From the NCBI RefSeq assembly GCF_001865245.1, contig NZ_MKXB01000111.1, forward strand, positions 2,705-35,578: a stretch of DNA of 32,874 bases, read 5' to 3'. Shown here piece by piece: positions 1-6,991 of the stretch. Origin of the DNA: Streptomyces sp. CC53 (GTDB taxonomy: Bacteria; Actinomycetota; Actinomycetes; Streptomycetales; Streptomycetaceae). The position numbers and the translations under genes were made by a program. Position 1 is the stretch's first letter; the number at the start of each line of letters is the position of its first letter. Under the pieces are notes generated by a model. The model was not told where the DNA came from and ran no database searches. It worked only from the letters and a program-made list of their open reading frames with translations.

Positions 1-924
1 CTCCTGACCATCGGCGTCACCCTGCTCGCCGGTGTGCTCGCCGTCATCGGCGTGCACAGCTACTCCGCAGGCAAGGCGCAGCAGGACGCGCTGTTCCAGC
101 GCATGTCGCAGATCGGCGAGACGCCCGCCGCGGGCCGCCGGCGCCGGTTCAGCGGCGTGGACCGCCGCCTGCGCCGCACCCGGCTCGGCAAGCGCATCGA
201 ACGTAAGATCACCGCGACGGGCCTGGACCTCACCCCCGGCGAGTACGCCGTCTACGTCCTCGCCGGCGTCCTCGGTCTGTACTTCGTCGTCGGCTCGGTC
301 TTCGCGCCGTTCTTCGGCCTGCTGGCCGCGCTGCTCGGCGTGTGGGGCGGCAACTTCTTCCTGAACCACCAGCTCACCAAGCGCACCGAGGCATTCATCG
401 GCCAGCTCCCCGAACTGACCCGCGTCCTCGCCAACGCCACCCAGGCCGGCCTCGCACTGCGCACCGCCATCGCCATGGCCGCGGAGGAGCTCGACAACCC
501 GGCGGGGGAGGAGTTCCGCAGGGTCGCCGACCAGCTCGCGATCGGCCGCAGCCTGGACGACGCCCTCAACGAACTCGCCGACCGCCTCCCCTCCCGCGAG
601 CTCACCGTCCTCGTCTCGACGCTGGTCCTGTCCAACCGGGCCGGCGGCACCATCGTCTCCTCGCTGCGCAACCTCACCGACACCCTGGAGGAGCGCAAGG
701 AGACCCGCCGCGAGGTGAAGACCCTGCTCTCCCAGGTCAAGGTGACCGCGGTCGCCGTCCCCCTCCTCGGCTTCGGCTTCCTGCTCATCCTGAACGGCAT
801 GCGCGACGGCGCCCTCGACGACATGACCGACGCCACCGCGGGCAAGATCGCCGTCATCGTCGCCTCCGGCCTCTACGGCCTCGGCTTCTTCCTCATCAAC
901 CGGCTCACCCGCGTCCGCGTCTGA
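1..924 (+). CDS. tadB: TadB-like pilus assembly membrane protein (5' end outside window)
   Basis: Inner-membrane platform protein of the Tad (type IVb, Flp) pilus, of the type II secretion F family. The reading frame is open from base 1, so the N-terminus lies upstream. The visible part has a membrane helix at the edge, a basic cytoplasmic stretch (about 100-210), a hydrophobic hairpin (about 250-360), then the helical T2SSF domain (LPELTRVLANATQAGLALRTAI, with GRSLDDALNELADR and LSNRAGGTIVSSL), and two C-terminal membrane helices ending in RLTRVRV. In the family TadB pairs with TadC and the TadA ATPase to extrude pilin. The downstream tadC-like gene, 37 bases away, supports this. The TadA ATPase would be expected just upstream, outside the window. 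Confidence 0.9.
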   Translation, partial: LLTIGVTLLAGVLAVIGVHSYSAGKAQQDALFQRMSQIGETPAAGRRRRFSGVDRRLRRTRLGKRIERKITATGLDLTPGEYAVYVLAGVLGLYFVVGSVFAPFFGLLAALLGVWGGNFFLNHQLTKRTEAFIGQLPELTRVLANATQAGLALRTAIAMAAEELDNPAGEEFRRVADQLAIGRSLDDALNELADRLPSRELTVLVSTLVLSNRAGGTIVSSLRNLTDTLEERKETRREVKTLLSQVKVTAVAVPLLGFGFLLILNGMRDGALDDMTDATAGKIAVIVASGLYGLGFFLINRLTRVRV

Positions 925-961
925 CGCCGCCCCCGCCCGCAGAAAGGAGGACAACCCCCGC

Positions 962-1849
962 ATGGCACTCCTGCTCGCCGCACTCGTCGGCCTCGCCGTC
1001 TACGGCGCCTTCCACGGGGTCCGCCTCTACCGCGCGGACGCCAAGCTCCCGGCCGACCTCGCCGTCGCCCTGGAGGTCGGCTCCACCCGCACCACCGCCG
1101 CCGGCTCCGCCGTCGACCGGCTCGGCATGCGGTACGCCCCGACCGTGCTCCGCCTCCTGGGCCCCCGCCGCGTCGACAAGGTGCGCCGCAAGCTCGACAT
1201 CGCCGGCAACCCCCACGGCATGACCGTCGACCGGTACGCGGCCCGCGTCGCCGTGTTCGCCGGCCTGGGCTCGCTCACCAGCCTCAGCATGCTGATGAAC
1301 GGGCAGATCATGCTGGCCGTCCTCTTCCTCGTCTACGGCCTCTTCTGGACGGACGTCACCATCAAGTCCGCCATGGACCGCCGCAAGGCCGACATCGAGC
1401 GCACCCTCCCGGACTTCCTCGACGTCCTCGCCGTCGTCGTCTCCGCCGGCCTCGGCTTCCGCCAGGCCCTGGAGCGCGTCGCCGAGAAGTACGCGGGCCC
1501 CTGGGCCGACGAACTGCGCATCACCCTGCGCCAGATGGACATGGGCGTCAGCCGCCGCGACGCCTTCGAGCAGCTCCGCAGGCGCAACGACTCCGAGCAG
1601 GTGTCCATGTTCGTCTCCGCCCTCCAGCAGGGCGAGGAACTCGGCGCCCCCATCGTCGACACGCTCATCCAGATCGCCAACGACATGCGCCGCACCGACG
1701 CCCAGAACGCCCGCCGCCGCGCCTCCAAAGCCGTCCCCAAGGCCACACTGATCGTCACCAGCTTCATGCTGCCCGGCACGATGATCCTCATCGCCGTCGG
1801 TTTCTACTACGCGGCCGGCATCGACTTCAACGACATCCTCGGGGGCTGA
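962..1849 (+). CDS. tadC: TadC-like pilus assembly membrane protein
   Basis: Second T2SSF-type platform protein of the Tad pilus, 295 aa. It has an N-terminal helix (residues 1-20), a soluble segment, a membrane hairpin near 100-135, the T2SSF helical domain (TLPDFLDVLAVVVSAGLGFRQAL, then DMGVSRRDAFEQLRRR and SALQQGEELGAPIVDTL) and a last membrane helix (TLIVTSFMLPGTMILIAVGF). The ATG follows AAAGGAGG, a full Shine-Dalgarno match, although the spacer is 11 bases. The two T2SSF proteins in tandem are the usual Tad arrangement. In Streptomyces this second protein is usually longer at its N-terminus than proteobacterial TadC. Only 49 bases separate it from the histidine kinase gene, so co-transcription is likely. 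Confidence 0.9.
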   Translation: MALLLAALVGLAVYGAFHGVRLYRADAKLPADLAVALEVGSTRTTAAGSAVDRLGMRYAPTVLRLLGPRRVDKVRRKLDIAGNPHGMTVDRYAARVAVFAGLGSLTSLSMLMNGQIMLAVLFLVYGLFWTDVTIKSAMDRRKADIERTLPDFLDVLAVVVSAGLGFRQALERVAEKYAGPWADELRITLRQMDMGVSRRDAFEQLRRRNDSEQVSMFVSALQQGEELGAPIVDTLIQIANDMRRTDAQNARRRASKAVPKATLIVTSFMLPGTMILIAVGFYYAAGIDFNDILGG

Positions 1850-1898
1850 CATGGGCGCCGGCACGGACCCGGACCGCGGCGGGGAGGTGACCTGAACG

Positions 1899-3305
1899 AT
1901 GCCGCCGGGGAGCACCCTCACCACGAGCATCGGCGGCAAGGACGCGGACCCGCTCGCGACCGCCGACCGGGCGGCTGCCCCCGCCCTGCCGATCCAGGTC
2001 AACGCCCTCTCGGCGCTCTGCCGCCGGCTCTACGGGTTCCGCCTGGCGATGACCGCCCTGGCCACGCCGTTCGCGCTGGCCGGGGTGCGCGGGGAACTGT
2101 CGGGCTGGCTCGTCGGCTCCGCCGTCCTCGTCACCGTCATGGTGTCGTACGCCCTCCTGCGCGACTGGGAGCGCTTCGGCCCCGTCCTGCTGCGCCACCC
2201 CACGCTCCTGGCCGCCGACATGGTGTTCGGGGCGATGCTGCTGTTCACCGCGTCGCCCAACTCCACGCTCGCCTACGTCACCATCTGCACCCCACTCCTC
2301 GCCGGCCTCGTCTACGGCTGGCGCGGGGCCGCCGTGTTCGCCCCCCTCCAGTGCCTGCTGGTCGGCGCCGCGTACGCGGTGGACCGCCACACGGAAGCGG
2401 ACTTCTCCGCGCTGCTCGTCGCCGGACTGTGCGTCCTGGCCGGGGCTGTCGGCAGCAGTCTGCGGGGCCTGCTGCTCGGCTTCGGCGCCGCCTCCCACGC
2501 CCTGACGGAGACCCGCGCCCGCCTCGCCGTCCACGAGGCCGTCGAGGAGGAACGGGCACGCCTCGCACGCGAGATGCACGACTCCGTCGCGAAGACCCTC
2601 CACGGCGTCGCCCTCGCCGCCGACGGCCTGGCCCACTCCGCCGACCGCATGGACACCGCAGCGGTCAAGCACCAGGCGGAACTGGTCGCCCGCGCCGCCC
2701 GCCGCGCCGCCGCCGAGTCCCGCGAGCTCCTCGCCGACCTGCGCCGCGAGTCCGGCCTGGACGGCGGCGTGGACCTCACCGCGGAACTCGCCGCCAGAAC
2801 GGCCGACTTCCAGCAGCGCCAGGGCCTCCCCGCCCGGTACCGGACGCTGGGGGGCACCCCGCCGCCCCCCGTACCGCAGGCCGCCGCGCGCCACCTGCTC
2901 ACCATCGTCTCCGAAGCGATGGAGAACGCCCACCGGCACGCGCGACCGACCCGCCTGGAGGTCTCCGCCGGAGTCGTCGGCGACGTGCTGCGCGTCAGCG
3001 TCTACGACGACGGCAGCGGCCTGCCCGCCGGCACCACCCTGGACGGGCTGCGGCGGGCCGGCCACTTCGGCCTCGTGGGCATGGTGGAGCGGGCCGCGGG
3101 CATCGGCGCCCGCATCCGCGTCGGCCGCGGTCGCGCGGCACGGGGCACGGAAGTACGCCTCGACCTCCCGCTCGCCGCGCTCAGCCCGCAGGACCCGGCA
3201 CCGGGCCCCGACGTGCCGCCGCGCCCCGAGCAGGCCGCCGCACCACAGGGGCGCCTCCCGGACACGGAACCCCCACGCCGACGCTTCAGCCGGTCCCGCA
3301 CCTAG
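1899..3305 (+). CDS. Membrane histidine kinase, LiaS/DegS type (HisKA_3-HATPase), in the tad locus
   Basis: Sensor kinase of 468 aa. The N-terminal half has about five hydrophobic segments (roughly residues 45-185) with short loops and no large extracellular domain, suggesting it senses a membrane or intramembrane signal. The dimerisation/phosphoacceptor helix reads EERARLAREMHDSVAKTLHG with His227 as the likely phosphorylated residue. The ATPase domain shows an N box (IVSEAMENAHRHA), DDGSGLPAG (G1) and GHFGLVGMVERA (G2). The ATG is preceded by GGGGAGGTGA with an 8-base gap. The C-terminal tail is Pro/Arg rich. The response regulator gene starts 39 bases downstream, so these form a cognate pair, inferred to control pilus or secretion genes. 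No DNA target is shown by the sequence. Confidence 0.9.
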   Translation: MPPGSTLTTSIGGKDADPLATADRAAAPALPIQVNALSALCRRLYGFRLAMTALATPFALAGVRGELSGWLVGSAVLVTVMVSYALLRDWERFGPVLLRHPTLLAADMVFGAMLLFTASPNSTLAYVTICTPLLAGLVYGWRGAAVFAPLQCLLVGAAYAVDRHTEADFSALLVAGLCVLAGAVGSSLRGLLLGFGAASHALTETRARLAVHEAVEEERARLAREMHDSVAKTLHGVALAADGLAHSADRMDTAAVKHQAELVARAARRAAAESRELLADLRRESGLDGGVDLTAELAARTADFQQRQGLPARYRTLGGTPPPPVPQAAARHLLTIVSEAMENAHRHARPTRLEVSAGVVGDVLRVSVYDDGSGLPAGTTLDGLRRAGHFGLVGMVERAAGIGARIRVGRGRAARGTEVRLDLPLAALSPQDPAPGPDVPPRPEQAAAPQGRLPDTEPPRRRFSRSRT

Positions 3306-3344
3306 CCGCCCCCACCACCCCGTCCTTCCGAGAGGAGGCCGCAC

Positions 3345-4391
3345 ATGCCGGACGACACCCACCCCACGGCCGGGGGCCCGGCGCACGACGCGCCCACCCA
3401 CCCGCCGGCCCCCTTGCGCCCCGACGCAACCACCGGATGCCCGCCCCCCTTCCCGCCGATAGCGGAGGCACCGCGAACGCGGCCGCTCCGCGTGGTCGTG
3501 GCGGACGACAACCCGGTCGTACGGGCCGGACTCACCGCGCTCCTCTCCGGACGCGCCGACCTCCAGGTGGTGGCGGAGGCAGCCGACGGCCGCCAGGCCT
3601 ACGAGGCGACGGTCCGGCACCGCCCCGACGTCGTCCTGCTGGACGTGCGGATGCCGGGCGTGGACGGCATCTCCGCGCTCCCGCACCTGGCGCGCATCGC
3701 ACCCGTGTTGATGATGACGTACAGCAGGGAGGCCGAGGTCGTGCACGAGGCGCTGCGCCTCGGGGCGGGCGGCTACCTCGTGCACGGCGAGTTCAGCGCG
3801 GACCAGCTGGTCACGGCCGTACGGGACATCCGGGCGGGCCGCGCCCACTTCACGCCCACGGCCTCGAGCGCCCTGCTCGACGCCCTGCGCGGCGCCGGCT
3901 CCACGGCAGGCCGCGCCCTCCCCGACGGCCTGGGCGCGGCACTCACGGGTCCCGGCTGCCAGCCGACCGCTCCGCAACAACCGCCACCTCCCCCCGCGCC
4001 GACGGCTCCACCATCTGCAACCGCACATAATCCAACACCGAACCAAGCGGAAGGCCGCCGAACTGCCTACGGGCAAGGAGAGTTGAGAGCGCAACAATTT
4101 GCTCATTCCCCTTCGCTTCCGCAAGCGAGTGTGGCACATTCTTCTCTTGGTTCCCCAGCGCGCACCGGGGCCGCGGCAGTGCTCGGAGAGCTGAGCCAAC
4201 GGGAGGCGGAGGTGATGGAGTTGATTGCGTCCGGCATGACCAACCAGCAGATCGCCGCCACCTGTTTCATCAGCCAGAAGACGGTCAAGAACCACATCAA
4301 CCGGATCTTCGCCAAGCTGCACGCCCAGAGCCGAGGCGAGGCCATCGCCATCTGGAACGGTGTGACGCGAGGAGGTGCGGGCCGTGGCTGA
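3345..4391 (+). CDS. LuxR/NarL-type response regulator, partner of the upstream kinase
   Basis: DNA-binding response regulator of 348 aa, longer than the usual ~215. Order: a Pro-rich N-terminal extension (1-45), a receiver domain (about 48-165) with acidic pair DDN, phosphoacceptor Asp100 in VVLLDVRMPG and a Ser/Thr-type switch replaced by MMTYSREAE, a long unstructured linker (about 185-275), and a LuxR helix-turn-helix (283-340, LSQREAEVMELIASGMTNQQIA and KTVKNHINRIFAKL). The ATG follows GAGAGGAGG. The conserved switch Thr and the Lys of receiver domains are not clearly present (GGYLVHGEF in place of G-x-x-x-K), so phosphorylation control may be atypical. DNA encoding the linker near 4010-4160 is visibly less GC-rich than its surroundings. 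Confidence 0.9.
   Translation: MPDDTHPTAGGPAHDAPTHPPAPLRPDATTGCPPPFPPIAEAPRTRPLRVVVADDNPVVRAGLTALLSGRADLQVVAEAADGRQAYEATVRHRPDVVLLDVRMPGVDGISALPHLARIAPVLMMTYSREAEVVHEALRLGAGGYLVHGEFSADQLVTAVRDIRAGRAHFTPTASSALLDALRGAGSTAGRALPDGLGAALTGPGCQPTAPQQPPPPPAPTAPPSATAHNPTPNQAEGRRTAYGQGELRAQQFAHSPSLPQASVAHSSLGSPARTGAAAVLGELSQREAEVMELIASGMTNQQIAATCFISQKTVKNHINRIFAKLHAQSRGEAIAIWNGVTRGGAGRG
4113..4128. repeat. Inverted repeat inside response regulator linker
   Basis: TCGCTT and AAGCGA form a perfect 6-bp inverted repeat with a 4-base gap, inside the low-GC part of the response regulator gene. It could be a small hairpin or protein-binding site upstream of the pilin genes. Its function is unknown. Confidence 0.3.
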
Positions 4392-4476
4392 ACACGCCGC
4401 CTCCTCGGTCCCGCCTCCCCCGCCCCGCGGCACCGCCGCCCAGGCCCCGTCACCCTCTTGCTCCTGGGCCCGCGGT

Positions 4477-4492
4477 TGGGTCCTGGGACCCA
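4477..4492. promoter_or_regulatory. Palindrome upstream of the pilin gene, possible operator
   Basis: TGGGTCC-TG-GGACCCA is a perfect 7-bp inverted repeat with a 2-base centre, 144 bases before the Flp pilin ATG in the gap after the response regulator gene. NarL/LuxR-type regulators bind short inverted repeats, so it is a candidate site for the adjacent regulator. A chance GC-rich palindrome cannot be excluded. Confidence 0.35.
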
Positions 4493-4636
4493 TGCCGGCG
4501 GCGGCTTCCCCGGCGTACGTTCCCGGTGTCGCCGGCGAGCCCGGCGGGGAGGAAGTCGGAAGCGCGAACGGCACACGCACTCCGTACGCCGCACAGTCGG
4601 CCGGGCAGCGGCCGGCCGAACCTGGAGGGGAACCCC

Positions 4637-4873
4637 ATGATGAAGGACGCCGCACTCAAGGCCACCGCCACCACCCGCGCCTACATCGGCACCTGGGCGA
4701 ACACCCGCATCGAGAAGATGCGGTCCCGCCGCGACCGGGGTCAGGGCGCGATCGAGTACGTCGGCATCACCATCCTCGTGGTGGCGATCGTGGTGGCGCT
4801 GCTGAACACGGAGATGGGCGACACCATTGCGACCGCGTTCACCGACGCGATTGGCGAGGTCATCGGCGGGTGA
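4637..4873 (+). CDS. flp: Flp/Fap-type pilin subunit
   Basis: Short type IVb prepilin of 78 aa, the structural subunit of the Tad pilus. After a basic leader comes RRDRG|QGAIEYVG, where cleavage is expected after Gly35 and Glu40 sits at the +5 position, followed directly by a hydrophobic helix (about 42-57, ITILVVAIVVALL). This G-x4-E-Y plus helix arrangement is the family hallmark. The leader of 35 residues is longer than the classic Flp leader. The start is the first of two adjacent ATGs, chosen because GGAGGGG ends 6 bases before it. The stop codon overlaps the GTG of the next gene (GTGA), indicating translational coupling with the TadG-like protein. Confidence 0.93.
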   Translation: MMKDAALKATATTRAYIGTWANTRIEKMRSRRDRGQGAIEYVGITILVVAIVVALLNTEMGDTIATAFTDAIGEVIGG

Positions 4874-5532
4874 TCCGTCGAGGTCACGGTGAGGAAGGGC
4901 AGGCCGCTCCGCTGTACATCACAGCGGTGGTCGGTCTGCTCTTTCTCGCGTTGCTGTACTTCGTGTTCGGCAAGGCGGACATCCGGCGCAACGAGGCGCA
5001 GACGGCCGCTGACGCCGCCGCCCTCGCAGCAGCGATGGACTCCAGGAACGGCCTGAAGGCCGGCTTGCTGGACAAGATCCTCGACCCGGACAGTCTGGCG
5101 GACCTGATCAGGGGCGACGTACCGGCCAGGACCCGGGGCTGCGACGAGGCGTACCGCTTCGCCGAGCTGAACGGCGCCCAAGCCGGTTCCGTGGCCTGCG
5201 ACCCGCTGCACGACGGCCGCTGGGGCTTCGCGGTCGAGCTGAAGTCCGGGCGTCCGGTGGGCGACAGTGTTCTTCCTGGCACGCGAGACCAGCGGGCCAC
5301 GGCCACCGCGACAGCCATCGTCGAGCCCCTGTGCACCTTCCGGCCCAACGAGGACGCGAAGGAGCCGGAGAAGCCGGGGGACGAGGACGACACCCCCGGC
5401 GAGGACGAAGAGAGTCCGTCTCCAGGCACGATCCAGTGCGACGACGGCGAGGACTGGATTATCGACCCGGACGACCTGGACCTCCTTCCGGACATGGCGG
5501 ACCTCTTCCGGGTCCGGCTGGCCGGAGACTGA
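4870..5532 (+). CDS. TadG-like pilus-associated membrane protein
   Basis: 220-aa protein with a short basic start (IRRGHGEEGQ), one membrane helix (about 14-33, PLYITAVVGLLFLALLYFVF), then a predicted helix typical of TadE/TadG proteins (RRNEAQTAADAAALAAAMDS) and an extracellular domain with four cysteines (C in RGCDEA, VACDP, PLCTF, IQCDD), probably disulfide bonded, plus an acidic Pro/Glu/Asp linker near 160-190. The RNEAQTAADAAALAAA segment is the best clue: it recurs in TadE/TadG and Flp-associated minor pilins. The GTG start overlaps the pilin stop codon by 4 bases, so I chose it over an in-frame start far upstream in the intergenic DNA. No von Willebrand domain is present, so this is a short TadG-like form. 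Confidence 0.8.
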   Translation: MIRRGHGEEGQAAPLYITAVVGLLFLALLYFVFGKADIRRNEAQTAADAAALAAAMDSRNGLKAGLLDKILDPDSLADLIRGDVPARTRGCDEAYRFAELNGAQAGSVACDPLHDGRWGFAVELKSGRPVGDSVLPGTRDQRATATATAIVEPLCTFRPNEDAKEPEKPGDEDDTPGEDEESPSPGTIQCDDGEDWIIDPDDLDLLPDMADLFRVRLAGD

Positions 5533-5562
5533 CCGCGACCAAACACGAAGGACTAGCGATTC

Positions 5563-6177
5563 ATGAAGATTCGGCATGTACGAAAGCTGCGCCGGGCTGG
5601 AGGGGCAGCCGTCCTGGTCGCGGCTCTGGCTGTGTCCGTGACGGCCTGTAACGGCGACGAGGGTGCTGCGCCGTCGGCGAGCGCTGCGTCCGAGAGCCCG
5701 AGCGGGGAGAAGGGTCAGGGGGATGATGCTGGTAGCGGTCAAGACCAGCAGGGTGGTGGTCAAACGCTCCCAGACACGGGCAAGGTCATTGCCACGTTGA
5801 AGGGGGAGAGCGTGGAGATGGTGCTGTACTCGGTGACGCGCGACGGCGGCGGCTTCCTCACGGTGAGTGGTGAGGTCAGGAACACCGCTGGCAAGCGCTA
5901 CACCGTCCCGACAGCGTGGAGTGGCGAAGAGTCGGCCATCGTCCGGACCGGGCGCTCGTTCGCAGCCATGACTCTCGTGGACTCCAAGGAGAGGAAGCGG
6001 TACTACGTGCTCCGTGACACGGATAACCGCCCGTTGACGACCACCGGTTTCTCGCCCTGGATCCAGCCGAACGAGTCCCTCCCCTTCTTCGCCCAGTTCC
6101 CCGCACCGCCGCAGACGACCACCAAGGTGGACCTCCAGTTCCCCGGTTTCCCCAACGCGCCGATTGAGATCTCCTGA
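5563..6177 (+). CDS. Predicted lipoprotein of unknown function in tad locus
   Basis: 204-aa exported protein. It has a basic n-region (MKIRHVRKLRR), a hydrophobic core and the lipobox VTAC with Cys29 as the acylated residue, followed by a Ser/Gly/Gln-rich, low-complexity spacer to about residue 70. The remaining ~130 residues look like a beta-rich domain (VEMVLYSVTRDGGGFLTVSGEVRNTAG) similar in style to DUF4352-like or immunoglobulin-like ligand domains, but I do not recognise a specific family. It ends at the ATGA overlap with the OmpA-like gene, so the two are translationally coupled. This suggests a membrane-anchored partner of the OmpA-like protein. Confidence 0.8.
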   Translation: MKIRHVRKLRRAGGAAVLVAALAVSVTACNGDEGAAPSASAASESPSGEKGQGDDAGSGQDQQGGGQTLPDTGKVIATLKGESVEMVLYSVTRDGGGFLTVSGEVRNTAGKRYTVPTAWSGEESAIVRTGRSFAAMTLVDSKERKRYYVLRDTDNRPLTTTGFSPWIQPNESLPFFAQFPAPPQTTTKVDLQFPGFPNAPIEIS

Positions 6178-6812
6178 TGAGTGCCACCGCAACCCGTACT
6201 CGACGTGTGCGCGGGCGTACGGCGGCGGCCGTGGTCGCCGGAGTGCTCGCGCTCGGTCTGACGGGCGTCCCCCGGGCGGTCGCGGACGAGGGCGACAGTC
6301 CGTATCCGACGCCCTCGGCCGAGGCGCCCGTCGAAGTGGACGCGTCCGACCCGGATCTCAAGCTGCCCGAAGGCGCCACCCTGGCCCCGGCCAAGGTGCT
6401 GGACATCCGCTCCGTGGTCGAGGACCTGGCGGGCGAGGAGCGTCGCGAGGACACCAACGCGGACGTACGGCTCGCGCTGCAGGCCGAAGTACTGTTCGGC
6501 AAGAACAGCGCGGAGCTCAGCAGCGAGGCCCAGGCCCGCATCACGTCCGTCGCCGCGGAGATCAAGGATCAGGGGGCGACCCAGGTCCGCGTCTTCGGAT
6601 TCACCGACAACCTCGGCTCGTCCCAGAGCGGGGACGTGCTGTCGAAGAAGCGTGCCGACGCCGTGCACAAGGTGCTGGCCAAGGAGCTCGGCTCCGACGT
6701 CACGTACGAGATCCGGGGCTACGGCGAGCGCTACCCGATCGCGGACAACAGCAGTGAGGAAGGCCGCAAGAAGAACCGGCGCGTGGAGATCTCGTTCCCC
6801 CGCGGGGAGTGA
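6177..6812 (+). CDS. Secreted OmpA-family (peptidoglycan-binding) protein
   Basis: 211 aa. An N-terminal signal peptide (twin Arg-rich start, hydrophobic core about 16-30, likely cleaved after AVA before DEGD) is followed by a ~50-residue linker and an OmpA C-terminal domain (about 95-211): LFGKNSAELSSEAQARI, VFGFTDNLGSSQSGDVLSKKRADAV, then YEIRGYGERYPIADN and NRRVEISF. This fold usually binds peptidoglycan through an Asp/Arg pair around TDN...S..RA..V. In an organism without an outer membrane it is expected to act at the wall. It is directly coupled to the lipoprotein gene (TGATG), so both may support the Tad apparatus in the envelope. Confidence 0.88.
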   Translation: MSATATRTRRVRGRTAAAVVAGVLALGLTGVPRAVADEGDSPYPTPSAEAPVEVDASDPDLKLPEGATLAPAKVLDIRSVVEDLAGEERREDTNADVRLALQAEVLFGKNSAELSSEAQARITSVAAEIKDQGATQVRVFGFTDNLGSSQSGDVLSKKRADAVHKVLAKELGSDVTYEIRGYGERYPIADNSSEEGRKKNRRVEISFPRGE

Positions 6813-6898
6813 CGGCGGCGGCTCGCCGATCCGTGCCGAGAAACGGACGGCAGAGGAGCCACTGCCGCAGATGCGCAGCTGGGGGGCTTCGCCTGGAT

Positions 6899-6928
6899 GG
6901 GTGGCTCGGGTGACGACCCGGGCCACCC
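6899..6928. terminator. Terminator-like hairpin between OmpA and S1 genes
   Basis: GGGTGGC and GCCACCC pair around an inner GGGT-gacg-ACCC stem, with a 2x2 internal loop. It lies between two convergent genes, so it may stop transcription from both sides. There is no T-run. Confidence 0.55.
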
Positions 6929-6991
6929 GACGTGTGTCCGGCGGCGAAGCGGCAGTGCACCAGGGGTCAAGTACGGGACCGGCATGCGCCG

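Noticed and set aside
3943..4137. Minus-strand 64-codon frame in the regulator linker
   Set aside because: Lies opposite a coding linker with continuous plus-strand frame; no ribosome site or recognisable protein.
1827..4655. Long minus-strand open frame (942 codons) opposite the kinase and regulator genes
   Set aside because: High-GC shadow of the plus-strand genes, with low-complexity Gly/Ala/Arg protein and no domain; plus strand has clear domains and ribosome sites.
4375..4869. Upstream extension of the TadG-like frame
   Set aside because: Pro/Arg-rich text overlapping the pilin gene in another frame; the GTG overlapping the pilin stop is the sensible start.
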